DNA of 51,600 nucleotides, taken from contig NZ_SOAZ01000023.1 in the NCBI RefSeq assembly GCF_004364155.1, positions 1 through 51,600 on the forward strand, written 5' to 3'. A program made the position numbers and the translations under genes. The notes beneath the pieces are model-generated. The model was not told the origin of the DNA and ran no database searches. It was given only the letters and a program-made list of their open reading frames with translations. Source of the DNA: Fonticella tunisiensis. Its GTDB lineage: Bacteria; Bacillota; Clostridia; Clostridiales; Caloramatoraceae. Shown here piece after piece: positions 16,526 to 26,360 of the stretch. Within the stretch, counting starts at the first letter, position 1, and each line of letters begins with the position of its first letter.

Positions 16526-16589
16526 AATCGATACTCACTAAAAGAAACTTGATGTTATGTTTACAAATATTTATATTTAATGCTAAATA

Positions 16590-16618
16590 TTTACAATGAA
16601 GACTGAATGATTTATAAT
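16590..16618 (+). promoter_or_regulatory. Promoter of the nucleotidase gene
   Basis: TTTACA (16590-16595) and a perfect TATAAT (16613-16618) with a 17-nt spacer, about 80 nt before the start codon. Confidence 0.75.
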
Positions 16619-16697
16619 TATAGTGCAGCATGTTGATTAACGTTTTTAGGAAATTATGTTAACAACATGCAAAATAAAAGAAAAGGGGGAGTATGTT

Positions 16698-19600
16698 TTG
16701 TTCAAGTCCTTTAAACTCAAAAAATGGACTAGCCTTCTGGTGGCCCTGGTAATGGTAGTATCGCTATTTGCGCCGGGGATATCAACCAGGGCATGGGCAG
16801 CTGATGGGGACGGCACAATAAACCTTCAAATTCTTGCAACAAGCGACTTGCACGGTAGGTTTATGCCCTATCAATACGCGACAGATTCACCAAATACTTC
16901 AGGAAGTTTTACTCAAATCGCAACCGTAGTTAAACAAATGAGGGAAGCGAATCCAAACACAATTCTCGTTGACAACGGAGACACAATTCAGGACAATTCA
17001 TCGCAGCTATTCTTAAACGATGACATTCACCCAATGATACTTGCAATGAATGAAATGGGATATGATTCATGGACTCTTGGAAATCACGAATTTAACTATG
17101 GAGTTCCAAAGCTTGAAAAGGTTATGAGTCAGTTCAGAGGAAAGGTTCTTGGAGGCAATGTCTATAAACCAGATGGAAGTCCATTAGCTGCTTCATACAC
17201 AATAGTTGAAAGAGGCGGAGTAAAAGTAGGTATAGTTGGTATGACAAATCCCAACATTACAAAGTGGGATGCAGCTAATCTGGCAGGTTATACTGTAACT
17301 AGTCCAGTAGCAGAAGCCAGAAAAGCGGTGGACGCTATAAAGAACCAAGTAGATGTTCTTATTGGTGTAATTCACGTTGGTCCAACACAGGAGTACGGCA
17401 ATGATGACGGGGCAGACGTTATAGCACAGGCAATACCTGAATTTGCTGCAATAGTTGCCGGCCATGCCCATTCCAGGGTGGCTGAGACAAGAGTAAACAA
17501 CGTAGTTATTACTGAACCAAGCAGTGCCGGTACATATGTATCGAAAATAGAAATAAAGCTTACCAAGGATCAAAATGGAAAATATGCAATTGCTGATAGA
17601 ACAAATGATGTTAAATCAAGCTTAATTGAGATTAAAGACAAACCTGAAGATGAAGCTTTAAAGGCAAAGCTTCTGCCATACCACGAACGAGCAATAGCAG
17701 ATGCCAGAACAGTAATAGGAAAGCTTGAAGGTGGGGATTTAGTACCTGAGAACGAGGTAAAGGGCATTCCAACTTCCCAGATTCAGGATACTGCTATGAT
17801 AGACCTTATCAATGAAGTTCAGATGTATTATTCAGGAGCAAAGGTTTCAGCAGCTGCAGCATTTAGTACAACTGCAAACATTAAGGAAGGCGACATCACA
17901 AAGGCAGGAGTATCAAATATTTACAAATATGATAATACCCTCTATAAGGTTAAGGTAACAGGGGCACAGCTTAAGAAGTATATGGAGTGGTCAGCTTCAT
18001 ATTACAATACTTATAAGGATGGGGATTTAACCATTTCCTTTAATCCCAATATCAGGGGTTATAATTATGATATGTTTGACGGAGTAAAATACGACGTTGA
18101 CATATCGCAGGAACCAGGAAACAGGATTAAAAATCTCACATGGCCAGATGGAACCCCTGTAGGGGACGATGAAGAAATTGTACTTGCAGTTAATAACTAT
18201 AGGGCAAACACTCAGCTTTTAACGCCGGGAGTGATATACGAGAAGGATAATATGCCTGAACTCCTTGAAAAGGACGTTAGAGGGGATATAGGCGGAGTAA
18301 GAGAGTTAATAGCCGATTATATAAAGAATGTAAAGAACGGAGTTATCACTTCAACTGTTAATAACAACTGGAAGGTTATAGGGAATGATTGGAACGCAGA
18401 CCATAGGGCAAAGGCGGTTAGGCTCATAAATGAAGGCAAGCTGTCAATACCAACATCTGAAGATGGAAGAACACCAAATGTTAAGAGTATTACATGGAAT
18501 GACGTTTTAGATGTTCCAGACAGGGCAATTGATGTAGTTTCCTTCAATGACTTCCACGGTTCATTAAAGGAAGATGGAAAGAATATAGGCGCCGCAAAGC
18601 TTGCAGGGGAAATAAACAAGTTTAAGGCGGAAAATCCAAACACCGTCGTAGTAGCAGCAGGCGATCTGTATCAGGGAAGTGCTATGTCAAACTTAACCTA
18701 CGGAGCACCGGTATCTGAGTTTCTAAAGTCAATTGGAATTGAAGCTTCAGCCGTTGGCAACCATGAGTTCGATTGGGGAGTTGACTATATTGCTAAATGG
18801 GCCAAGGATGGGAACTTTGATTTCCTTGCATCCAATATTTATAGTAAGACAACTAAAGAACCTGTAACGTGGGCAAAACCTTATAAAATTGTAGAAAGGG
18901 ATGGGCTCAGGATAGGATTTATAGGGATTGCAACTCCTGAAACGGAATTTAAAACAAAGCCGGATAATGTAAAGAACCTGGAATTCAGGGACCCTGTTTA
19001 TGCGGCTAATGAATGGGCAAAATACTTAAAGGAAACCGAAAAGGTTGATTTCGTTGTTGCATTAACTCATCTTGGTGCCTTCCAGGATAGCAAGACTAAG
19101 GAGATTACTGGTGAGGCAGCAGACTTTGCCAGGAACGTTAAGGGTGTAGATGCTGTTATTTCAGCACATACACATCAAATTGTAGCGGGCTATGTTAATG
19201 GAATACCCGTTGTGCAGGCATACTACAACGGAAGAGCATTGGTAAAGATAACAGTTGGCTACAATGTTGAAGGAAAAATTGTTACTAAAGCCAACGTTTA
19301 TCCAGATTTATACAAGAAGGCAGATTTAGTTGAGGACCCGGACGTAAAGGAGATTTATGATAAATATGAAATAGAACTTAAGCCAATACTTGATGAAGTA
19401 ATTGGAACAACGGATAAAGAATTAAGCCACGACAGGTGGGCAGGCGTTTCGCTCCTTGGCGAATGGGTATCAGATGTTATGAGAAAGGCAGCAGGTACTC
19501 AAATAGCTATAACAAACGGGGGAGGGATTAGAACATCAATACCACAGGGTAATATAACCATGGGAAAACTCTATGAAGTTATGCCCTTTGATAATACCCT

Positions 19601-20642
19601 CGTGAAAATGGAACTTAAAGGATCGGATATTTTAAAGAATATTGATCATGGTATAAACAATCAGGAAGTTGGATGGGTACAGTTCTCAGGTGTAAAGGTT
19701 TACTATGATCCAGCCAAACCAGAAGGACAAAGAATTACATCCATGAGGCTTCTTGATGGAACAAAGATAGAAATGGAAAAGTACTATACAGTAGTAACAA
19801 ACGATTTTATGGCAGCAGGTGGAGACAAATATGACTTTAGTGGTGCAAAGAACATGGTTGATACAGGAGTTCCAATCAGGGATGCGATGGTTAACGAATT
19901 AAGGGAGGTTAAAAACCTGTCAGTAGCATATGTAGATTATCTAATAGAAGGAAAAGACCCTGCAGATGTTGTAACGCCGCCAACAGTTGATAACGATACT
20001 TCAAAGGTTGTTGATGCAGTACAGAAGGCCCCGGTTAAATCGAATATAAAGGTTGATATTACAAACAATACAGTGGTATCAAAGGCTGTATTTGAAGCAA
20101 TAAAGAGCCAGGACAAGACCATAACCTTTACGAGGGATGGAATAGAGTGGACATTCAATGGTCTTGACATAGCAACCCCAATGGACCTTGACCTTTCACT
20201 GGATGTCCCAGATGAGGAAGTCAAGGATGCTATACTTGAAAAGGTTAAGGGCTATGAACCACTTATAATCTCCTTCAAGCATGACGGAAGTCTTGGACTC
20301 AAGGAAGGTGCAAAGGCAACTGTTAAGGTGAAGCTTGATGCAAACTGGTTAAATGGCAAGGATACAAGGAACATATTCGTCTACTACTACAATCCTGAAA
20401 CAAAGAAGGCCGAAAAGGTTGCGGGGCCACTTGCAGTAGATGATAACGGATATGTTACATTCCAGATTTCACACCTTAGTGACTACTTTATAGCTGACAA
20501 GGACCTTGTGCAGGCAGGATTGCTTCCAAAGACGGGTTCTGTGGTGGATATTACAGGGCTATTGGGACTTGGAGGAGCTTCAATGGTTCTTGGAGCAGCC
20601 TTTGTAGTTGCCGATAGAAGGAAGAGAAACAGAGCAGCATAA
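16698..20642 (+). CDS. Wall-anchored bifunctional 2',3'-cyclic-nucleotide phosphodiesterase / 5'-nucleotidase (YfkN-like)
   Basis: An exported 1314-residue enzyme with two complete metallophosphatase plus 5'-nucleotidase C-terminal pairs. TTG 16698 is preferred: AAAAGGGGGAG lies 6-7 nt upstream; an in-frame ATG at 16656 has no site. A signal peptide with cleavage near AWA-AD is visible. Repeat 1 has ATSDLHGRF, DNGDTIQDN, GNHEFNYG and AGHAHSR; repeat 2 has SFNDFHGSL, AAGDLYQGS, GNHEFDWG and SAHTHQIV, together with NGGGIRTSIPQGNI. The domain order follows Bacillus YfkN. After a linker domain the protein ends in LPKTG (1276-1280), a hydrophobic helix and RRKRNRAA, the sorting signal for covalent wall attachment. 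The sortase gene is convergent and adjacent. It would release phosphate and nucleosides from extracellular nucleotides. Confidence 0.95.
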   Translation: MFKSFKLKKWTSLLVALVMVVSLFAPGISTRAWAADGDGTINLQILATSDLHGRFMPYQYATDSPNTSGSFTQIATVVKQMREANPNTILVDNGDTIQDNSSQLFLNDDIHPMILAMNEMGYDSWTLGNHEFNYGVPKLEKVMSQFRGKVLGGNVYKPDGSPLAASYTIVERGGVKVGIVGMTNPNITKWDAANLAGYTVTSPVAEARKAVDAIKNQVDVLIGVIHVGPTQEYGNDDGADVIAQAIPEFAAIVAGHAHSRVAETRVNNVVITEPSSAGTYVSKIEIKLTKDQNGKYAIADRTNDVKSSLIEIKDKPEDEALKAKLLPYHERAIADARTVIGKLEGGDLVPENEVKGIPTSQIQDTAMIDLINEVQMYYSGAKVSAAAAFSTTANIKEGDITKAGVSNIYKYDNTLYKVKVTGAQLKKYMEWSASYYNTYKDGDLTISFNPNIRGYNYDMFDGVKYDVDISQEPGNRIKNLTWPDGTPVGDDEEIVLAVNNYRANTQLLTPGVIYEKDNMPELLEKDVRGDIGGVRELIADYIKNVKNGVITSTVNNNWKVIGNDWNADHRAKAVRLINEGKLSIPTSEDGRTPNVKSITWNDVLDVPDRAIDVVSFNDFHGSLKEDGKNIGAAKLAGEINKFKAENPNTVVVAAGDLYQGSAMSNLTYGAPVSEFLKSIGIEASAVGNHEFDWGVDYIAKWAKDGNFDFLASNIYSKTTKEPVTWAKPYKIVERDGLRIGFIGIATPETEFKTKPDNVKNLEFRDPVYAANEWAKYLKETEKVDFVVALTHLGAFQDSKTKEITGEAADFARNVKGVDAVISAHTHQIVAGYVNGIPVVQAYYNGRALVKITVGYNVEGKIVTKANVYPDLYKKADLVEDPDVKEIYDKYEIELKPILDEVIGTTDKELSHDRWAGVSLLGEWVSDVMRKAAGTQIAITNGGGIRTSIPQGNITMGKLYEVMPFDNTLVKMELKGSDILKNIDHGINNQEVGWVQFSGVKVYYDPAKPEGQRITSMRLLDGTKIEMEKYYTVVTNDFMAAGGDKYDFSGAKNMVDTGVPIRDAMVNELREVKNLSVAYVDYLIEGKDPADVVTPPTVDNDTSKVVDAVQKAPVKSNIKVDITNNTVVSKAVFEAIKSQDKTITFTRDGIEWTFNGLDIATPMDLDLSLDVPDEEVKDAILEKVKGYEPLIISFKHDGSLGLKEGAKATVKVKLDANWLNGKDTRNIFVYYYNPETKKAEKVAGPLAVDDNGYVTFQISHLSDYFIADKDLVQAGLLPKTGSVVDITGLLGLGGASMVLGAAFVVADRRKRNRAA

Positions 20643-20645
20643 TAA

Positions 20646-20684
20646 GAAAACAACCCGGGAAGTCAATTTCCTGGGTTGTTTTCT
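20646..20684. terminator. Bidirectional terminator between nucleotidase and sortase genes
   Basis: GAAAACAACCCGGGAA (20646-20661) pairs with TTCCTGGGTTGTTTTC (20668-20683) with one G-U pair. The T- and A-rich bases at both stem ends suit termination in both directions. The sortase stop codon lies in the loop region. Confidence 0.85.
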
Positions 20685-21262
20685 TCACTTGTCAATTCAG
20701 AATAGACGATTAATCGATGGGTTGACTTATACAAAGGTGTGCAGGTTATAAGTGTTACAAGGGATTTACCCTTCTGAGGCTCTAAAACCTCAACCTGTTC
20801 AGGAAGAACTACCTCGGTTTTAAAGACCCTGTAGGTATACAGCTTGTCCTTGGTCTTTATGTAAATCATGTCTCCAATCTTAACTTTATCAAGCCTGTTA
20901 AAAAACCTGCCGGCGGTATAGGAGCGATGCCCGGCAATGGCAAAGTTCTGATCCGGTTTTCCAAGCTCTCCTGTGCCTTCTATGTGTCCTACAGCATATT
21001 TTAAATCCTTCTGGGTACTTCCTTCAACTATTGCTACGGATAAGTTTATAGATGGTATTTCAAGTATTCCTATTGCATTGCTTGGGCCTTTACTTTCTTT
21101 TGCTTCAGTTTGAGTGATTTGCTTTGAAGTTGTATTTTGGCTTATCTGATTGATGGTATTCATAAGGGCCCGCTGCTCCCTATAGACAAAATATTGATTT
21201 ATTCCAACATATATAAGTATTCCAAGGCCTAGAACTATTAAAATATACCCTGCTTTTTTCAT
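20663..21262 (-). CDS. srtD: Class D sortase
   Basis: A membrane-bound transpeptidase of 199 residues. An N-terminal membrane anchor (about 5-26), a short Q/T-rich linker and the sortase barrel are visible. The catalytic residues are H112 in AIAGHRSYTAGRFF, C174 in TLITCTPLYKS and R183 in THRLIVYSEL. The TLITCTP motif and the short size fit class D enzymes of Firmicutes. AAGGAGGTAC precedes the ATG. Its likely substrate is encoded next to it: the LPKTG nucleotidase, the only sorting-signal protein in the window. Confidence 0.93.
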   Translation of the reverse strand: MKKAGYILIVLGLGILIYVGINQYFVYREQRALMNTINQISQNTTSKQITQTEAKESKGPSNAIGILEIPSINLSVAIVEGSTQKDLKYAVGHIEGTGELGKPDQNFAIAGHRSYTAGRFFNRLDKVKIGDMIYIKTKDKLYTYRVFKTEVVLPEQVEVLEPQKGKSLVTLITCTPLYKSTHRLIVYSELTSEENNPGN

Positions 21263-21294
21263 AGTACCTCCTTATATAGGTTATTTTCATTAAA

Positions 21295-21582
21295 TTAACT
21301 TGTTGTGCTAGTTCATGGGCTAAGCGGAGATAAAAAATATATGAAATTCACATCAAGCGGGCAACTAGAAGTTCTAGGCGAAGGGATGCAGAAAAATCCT
21401 AGAACTTTCGTGACTTAAGCAAGGCGAGTTTAACGAAAGTTCTTGATTTTTCAAATCCCGAGCCTTAGAACTTCTTTGCTAAGCGTGCTGGTGAATGAAA
21501 TATATTTTTTATCGCAGCGCCGGTCTGTACATGCTTTCTACTTTTATTCCAATGAACTTTTCAGAGTAGCACAACAAGTTAA
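21295..21582. mobile_element. MITE-like palindromic element, long copy
   Basis: A 288-nt non-coding element bounded by perfect 16-nt inverted repeats, TTAACTTGTTGTGCTA (21295-21310) and its reverse complement (21567-21582). Nested inside are a second inverted pair (GATAAAAAATATAT at 21329 and its complement ending 21513) and two further pairs built on AAGTTCTAGG/CCTAGAACTT (21369-21408) and GAACTTTCG/CGAAAGTTC. TTAAATTA occurs at both borders and may include a target duplication. The copy at 50857-51020 is the same element in the opposite orientation with internal deletions. There is no open frame, so movement would need a transposase elsewhere. Confidence 0.8.
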
Positions 21583-21643
21583 ATTATGAAATTTTTATAA
21601 TAAAATTATAATGTTTAATTATGCCAATTGTCAATAAAAGGAA

Positions 21644-21674
21644 AGAAAAACTCTCCGGCCTATGAGCGGAGAGT
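21644..21674 (-). terminator. Terminator of the flippase gene
   Basis: On the minus strand ACTCTCCG pairs with CGGAGAGT across a 9-nt loop, followed by TTTTTC. The spoVB stop codon is in the loop. Confidence 0.8.
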
Positions 21675-23183
21675 AAACCTTGTCAGCTCTTTTTTGCCTC
21701 CTCCTGACATTTTAAAGAATAACATGTATACCACTATAAAAAAGCCATAGGACAGCAGAATAATCGTTGGAATGCTTGAGAGCCTGCTAAGGAAGTTTAA
21801 GGTTATTATGTATATGAGGATCGAACAAAATAGGGGAAGCAGCATTGTGTTATAAAGGTCTATTGTGTACTCAAAGGAGCTTTTAATAACCCTGTAGTTT
21901 AAAACAATGCCAAGAAGCGATGTGCATATAAAGGTTACGGCATATCCCTTTATATTAAGTGAAGGAATGCCGATGAAAATATATATGAGCATTAAATCTA
22001 CGATGGAAGTAATGATTGAATTTAATAATATTTTTGTCTGCTTTCCAAGTCCGTTTAAAATTGCACCTGATATCATCCCAATATATGCAATAGGTATTCC
22101 AGGTGCAAGTATCCTTAAAAGCTCTCCAACGGAGGAATCCTTAAAGAAAAATTCCCCAATCCTTTCCGGCATGGAAAGTAAAATTGCAGTGGAGGAGAAT
22201 GCGGTTAGCGATGCAACACGAACAGCTACGTTCATTCTGTGGTTTATAATTCTATCCTTTCTGAAGGTTACCGCCTCGGATATGGATGGTATGAGTATTA
22301 CATTTAATGCACCTATAACGACGGTTGGATAGAATACGATGGAAAGTGCCATGCCCTGAAGCCTTCCAAAGAGTCCCAGGGCCTTTTCATAGGGAATGCC
22401 TGATGCCTGAAGCCTTTTAGGAATAAGGACTGCCGTAATGGTTCCAAAAACCGTTGACATTATACCGTTTATAGCCAGAGGAATTGCAAGTTTTAGCACA
22501 TTGAAAATAAGCTGCAGGTCGTTATCACATCTTCCAAAGCCAGGATGCTTTGAAACGTAGGTTCTATAGCATATGTAAAACAGAATGAGGCTTCCAAGTT
22601 CACCTATGGAAAGGGCCAAAACAGCCGCAGCAGAGGAAAATTCAACACCATACTCCTTAGCGTACTCAACCAGTGCAAACATAGCCGCCACCCTTATAAA
22701 CTTTTCAATCATATCTATCATTGCAGGCGCAACTACCCTCTGAAGCCCAAAAAATGTCCCCTTATATATGGATGAAATGGATATTATAATAAGTGCCGGG
22801 CAAAATGCAAGTATGCTGTAGAAAGTCCTTTCGTCGGATAAAAAGCCTGAAGCAATATAATTTGCACATAGAACGACAATGGATGTTATAAGCAGCGACC
22901 AGAAAAATTCGAATATAACTGTAACCTTTACTATTCTATAGAGCTCCTTGAAATTCCCTGTAGCCTTTTTCTCTGCAGCGATCTTAGAAACAGCAACTGT
23001 GGTACCTCCTCCGGTTATGAATAGAAACATGATATAAAGAGGCATAACAAGCTGATAAAGCCCCATTCCACTTGGCCCTATTTCCCTTGACAGTATTATT
23101 GAATATATGAATGACAATGTGCCCGTTATTATATTTGATAAGGTCAGGAATACTGTATTTTTAAAAAAAGAGGAGCTTTTCAT
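21660..23183 (-). CDS. spoVB: SpoVB-family polysaccharide/lipid flippase
   Basis: A 507-residue integral membrane protein of the MOP (MATE/MurJ) superfamily with about 14 predicted helices. The N-terminus NTVFLTLSNIITGTLSFIYS followed by REIGPSGMGLYQLVMPLY and GGGTTVAVSKIAAE are signatures of the SpoVB/polysaccharide-export group. SpoVB-type proteins are linked to spore cortex assembly and move lipid-linked precursors across the membrane. The gene stands alone, with palindromic elements on both sides. Assignment to sporulation and not to vegetative cell wall synthesis is by family resemblance only. Confidence 0.85.
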   Translation of the reverse strand: MKSSSFFKNTVFLTLSNIITGTLSFIYSIILSREIGPSGMGLYQLVMPLYIMFLFITGGGTTVAVSKIAAEKKATGNFKELYRIVKVTVIFEFFWSLLITSIVVLCANYIASGFLSDERTFYSILAFCPALIIISISSIYKGTFFGLQRVVAPAMIDMIEKFIRVAAMFALVEYAKEYGVEFSSAAAVLALSIGELGSLILFYICYRTYVSKHPGFGRCDNDLQLIFNVLKLAIPLAINGIMSTVFGTITAVLIPKRLQASGIPYEKALGLFGRLQGMALSIVFYPTVVIGALNVILIPSISEAVTFRKDRIINHRMNVAVRVASLTAFSSTAILLSMPERIGEFFFKDSSVGELLRILAPGIPIAYIGMISGAILNGLGKQTKILLNSIITSIVDLMLIYIFIGIPSLNIKGYAVTFICTSLLGIVLNYRVIKSSFEYTIDLYNTMLLPLFCSILIYIITLNFLSRLSSIPTIILLSYGFFIVVYMLFFKMSGGGKKELTRFTLRS

Positions 23184-23274
23184 ACCTCACCTTCAAAATA
23201 GTGCTCTTTTTAATAATATGGCAATATATACGCTGCTATGATATAAAAATCCTCCCATCAAACAGTACTATGCT

Positions 23275-23338
23275 TTAACTTGTTGTGATAATTTTGATTT
23301 TAAAAGGCCCTGCGATGAAAAATATATTTCATTCACCA
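23275..23338 (+). repeat. Truncated copy of the palindromic element
   Basis: TTAACTTGTTGTGATA (23275-23290) is one terminal repeat with one difference. It is followed after 22 nt by TGCGATGAAAAATATATTTC and ATTCACCA, the inner arm. The other half is missing. Orientation is as in the copy at 50857. It lies upstream of both the flippase gene (divergent) and the leuS promoter. Confidence 0.7.
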
Positions 23339-23413
23339 TTAACTCAGTAAAAAGGATACTTCCATTTCAGATTATATGGGAGTTAAAAGGTGGCTATAAA
23401 AAGTCACAGGTTG

Positions 23414-23442
23414 TTGACAAAAAAATATAAATATTGTAAAAT
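23414..23442 (+). promoter_or_regulatory. Promoter of the leuS leader
   Basis: A perfect TTGACA (23414-23419), a 17-nt spacer and TAAAAT (23437-23442). Confidence 0.8.
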
Positions 23443-23460
23443 AAACTAAAATAAAAAAAG

Positions 23461-23706
23461 CATTGATTGGGACTAGTAGAGGAATTTGAAGATTTTCAGA
23501 GAGCCGTGTCTGGTGCGAATCGGTAATTTTCAATCCTTGAACTCACCCATGAGCTGCAGCCTGAAACTGAAGTAGGGTGTGCCGCACTTCCAGCGTTACA
23601 GGGATAGATGGTGTCAGCCATCGAAATGAGGTGAGCCTGAACCCTTCAGGCTAACAAGAGTGGTACCGCGGATTATGCTCCGTCTCTTAACGAGATGGAG
23701 TTTTTT
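23461..23706 (+). promoter_or_regulatory. T-box leader sensing uncharged tRNA-Leu (specifier CUC)
   Basis: The conserved T-box core AGAGTGGTACCGCGG is at 23657-23671. A terminator follows, CTCCGTCTC paired with GAGATGGAG and then TTTTTT (23678-23706). Stem I spans about 23465-23560 with AGTAGAGG on its 5' side and GAACTCACC on its 3' side; CTC at 23542-23544 is the likely specifier codon, read by tRNA-Leu(GAG). This agrees with the downstream leucyl-tRNA synthetase. Uncharged tRNA would stabilise the antiterminator and allow leuS transcription. Confidence 0.95.
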
Positions 23707-23787
23707 GTTTGCTTTGCAACGCTAAAATATCAATTGGCACAATTAGTTAAATTGACTAACAATAAAAATTAAAAAGGAGTGATCGTC

Positions 23788-26232
23788 ATGCCATACTCAC
23801 CGGATATAGATAGAAAATGGCAAAAAAAGTGGGAAGAGACAAAACTTTATAAGTTTAATCCCGAAAACGTGGATAAGAAACTCTACGTACTTGAAATGTT
23901 TTCCTATCCATCGGGTGCAAAGCTCCACGTAGGACACTGGTATAACTACGGCCCAAGCGATTCATGGGCAAGGATGAAGAAGATGCAGGGCTATGAGGTA
24001 TTCCAGCCAATGGGGTTTGATGCCTTTGGGCTTCCGGCAGAGAATTATGCCATTAAAACAGGAATACACCCCCAGGATTCAACTATGAAAAACATCGAAA
24101 CCATGGAAAGGCAGCTAAGGGAAATGGGAGCCATGTTTGATTGGGATTATGAAGTCATAACATGCCTTCCAGAATATTATAAATGGACTCAGTGGGTCTT
24201 CCTTCAACTATATAAGGCTGGCCTTGCCTACAGGAAGGAAGCTCCTGTAAACTGGTGCCCAAGCTGCAACACCGTTCTTGCAAACGAGCAGGTTCAGGAT
24301 GGAAGATGTGAAAGATGTGGAACTGAGGTTACAAAGAAAAACCTTACCCAGTGGTTCCTGAAGATTACAGATTATGCTGAAGAGCTCCTTAATAATATAG
24401 ACGAACTTGACTGGCCTGAAAAGACGAAGAAAATACAAACAAACTGGATAGGAAGATCAGAGGGGGCTGAAATCGAGTTTAAGGTTTACGGTAAGGATCT
24501 GTCCTTCAGGGTATTTACAACCCGTGCGGATACCCTTTATGGGGTAACCTATGTTGTTCTTGCACCCGAAAATGAACTTGTTGATAAGATAACTACCGAT
24601 GGACAGAGAAAATATGTGGAAGAATACAAAGAGTTTGCAAAGAAGCAGAGCGAAATAGAAAGGCTTTCAACTACAAAGGAAAAAACTGGGGTATTCACAG
24701 GGGCCTATGCTGTTCATCCCCTTACAGGAGAAAGGCTTCCAATATGGATTGCCGACTATGTACTTGCAACCTACGGTACAGGGTGCGTAATGGCAGTTCC
24801 TGCCCACGATGAAAGGGATTATGAATTTGCCTCCAAGTTTAATCTCCCGATAAAAAGGGTTGTAAAATCTTCAAATGGAGAAGATGATGTCCTTCCATAT
24901 ACTGAATACGGGGTTCTTGTAGACAGCGCTGAGTTTACAGGAATGAAGTCAGAGGATGCTAGGATAAAGATAGTTGAAAGGCTTAAAGAGGAAGGTAAGG
25001 CGGAGATTAAGGTAAACTACAGGCTCAGAGATTGGCTTGTATCAAGGCAAAGGTACTGGGGAGCGCCCATTCCTGTAATTCACTGTGAGAAGTGCGGAAT
25101 TGTTCCTGTACCTGAGGAAGACCTTCCTGTAAGGCTTCCATACAACGTGGAATTTGCACCGGATGGGGAATCGCCTCTTAAAAAGAGCGAGGAGTTTATG
25201 CATACAACCTGTCCAAATTGCGGAGGGCCAGCCCTTAGAGATCCTGACACGCTGGATACCTTTGTGTGTTCATCCTGGTATTATTTAAGATATCCTGACA
25301 ACAAGAATAGTGAAAAACCCTTTGATACAGAGTGGATAAACAAGATGCTTCCCGTTGACAAGTATATAGGAGGTGCTGAACATGCGGCGATGCACCTTCT
25401 CTACGCAAGGTTTATTACAAAGGCATTGAGGGATTTAGGGTATTTGAAGTTTGATGAACCATTTAAGTCCCTAATTCATCAGGGAACCATCCTTGGGCCA
25501 GATGGAAATAAGATGAGCAAATCAAAGGGGAATGTAGTATCTCCAGATGACTATATAAGCGTCTATGGTTCCGACGTATTCAGGCTATACCTCATGTTTG
25601 GATTTGCATATACTGAAGGGGGACCATGGAATGACGATGGAATAAAAGCCGTGTCAAGGTTCCTTTCAAGGATTGAAAGGCTTATTGAAAGGATTAGCGA
25701 AATAAGGACCTCACAGGGCAAGGATGAAATCGACAGGGATGAAAAGGAGCTGAACTTTACAAGGCATTATACAATAAAGAGCGTTACTGAGGACGCTGAA
25801 AAGTTCCAGTTCAATACATCTATTTCAAGGCTTATGGAGCTTGTAAACGCTCTTTACAAATACGATAACGATGTTAAAGTTAAGAACATTAAGTTTATGG
25901 AGGACGTAGTTGCCGACATGCTAAGGCTTATGGCACCCTTTGCACCCCACTTTACAGAGGAAATGTGGGAGAAGATGGGCTATGAGTACTCAATATTCAA
26001 CCAGAGCTGGCCAAAGTGGGACGAAAGTGCACTTGTAAAGGATGTTGTCGAAATAGGAGTTCAGATAAACGGAAAACTCAGAGGAAGGGTAGAAGTTCCT
26101 TCAAACGCAGAGGATAAGGAAATTGAAAGAATTACCCTTGAAGATGAGAAGATAAAGGAATATGTAGAAGGTAAGGAAATAAAGAAGATCATAGTTATCA
26201 GAGGAAGGCTTGTAAATATAGTTGTAAAATGA
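23788..26232 (+). CDS. leuS: Leucyl-tRNA synthetase
   Basis: Class I aminoacyl-tRNA synthetase, 814 residues. ATG 23788 follows AAAAAGGAG; an in-frame GTG at 23779 overlaps the ribosome site and is rejected. The HIGH signature is HVGH (47-50) and KMSKS is at 575-579 within [19 protein letters not shown]. The editing domain (about 225-415) contains [14 protein letters not shown] and [20 protein letters not shown], including the aspartate used in editing of misacylated tRNA. Zinc-type cysteine pairs (CPSCN with CERCG, and CEKCG with CPNCG) are present. The gene is controlled by the T-box directly upstream. Confidence 0.98.
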   Translation: MPYSPDIDRKWQKKWEETKLYKFNPENVDKKLYVLEMFSYPSGAKLHVGHWYNYGPSDSWARMKKMQGYEVFQPMGFDAFGLPAENYAIKTGIHPQDSTMKNIETMERQLREMGAMFDWDYEVITCLPEYYKWTQWVFLQLYKAGLAYRKEAPVNWCPSCNTVLANEQVQDGRCERCGTEVTKKNLTQWFLKITDYAEELLNNIDELDWPEKTKKIQTNWIGRSEGAEIEFKVYGKDLSFRVFTTRADTLYGVTYVVLAPENELVDKITTDGQRKYVEEYKEFAKKQSEIERLSTTKEKTGVFTGAYAVHPLTGERLPIWIADYVLATYGTGCVMAVPAHDERDYEFASKFNLPIKRVVKSSNGEDDVLPYTEYGVLVDSAEFTGMKSEDARIKIVERLKEEGKAEIKVNYRLRDWLVSRQRYWGAPIPVIHCEKCGIVPVPEEDLPVRLPYNVEFAPDGESPLKKSEEFMHTTCPNCGGPALRDPDTLDTFVCSSWYYLRYPDNKNSEKPFDTEWINKMLPVDKYIGGAEHAAMHLLYARFITKALRDLGYLKFDEPFKSLIHQGTILGPDGNKMSKSKGNVVSPDDYISVYGSDVFRLYLMFGFAYTEGGPWNDDGIKAVSRFLSRIERLIERISEIRTSQGKDEIDRDEKELNFTRHYTIKSVTEDAEKFQFNTSISRLMELVNALYKYDNDVKVKNIKFMEDVVADMLRLMAPFAPHFTEEMWEKMGYEYSIFNQSWPKWDESALVKDVVEIGVQINGKLRGRVEVPSNAEDKEIERITLEDEKIKEYVEGKEIKKIIVIRGRLVNIVVK

Positions 26233-26240
26233 TAGTTGAG

Positions 26241-26286
26241 AAAAAACTACGGCATGTGATATCCCCATGCCGTAGTTTTTTAATAA
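26241..26286 (+). terminator. Terminator of leuS
   Basis: AAAAAACTACGGCATG (26241-26256) pairs perfectly with CATGCCGTAGTTTTTT (26266-26281) across a 9-nt loop. Confidence 0.93.
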
Positions 26287-26360
26287 AATTTTTGGGAAAA
26301 GAAGGAATTTAATAAAAACGTAGAATTATATAAATATACACTGGAATAGGAGGGGGTTAA

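Noticed and set aside
17193-17573. Long open frame on the minus strand inside the nucleotidase gene
   Set aside because: It mirrors a strongly conserved coding strand, has no ribosome site and its product is unlike any family.
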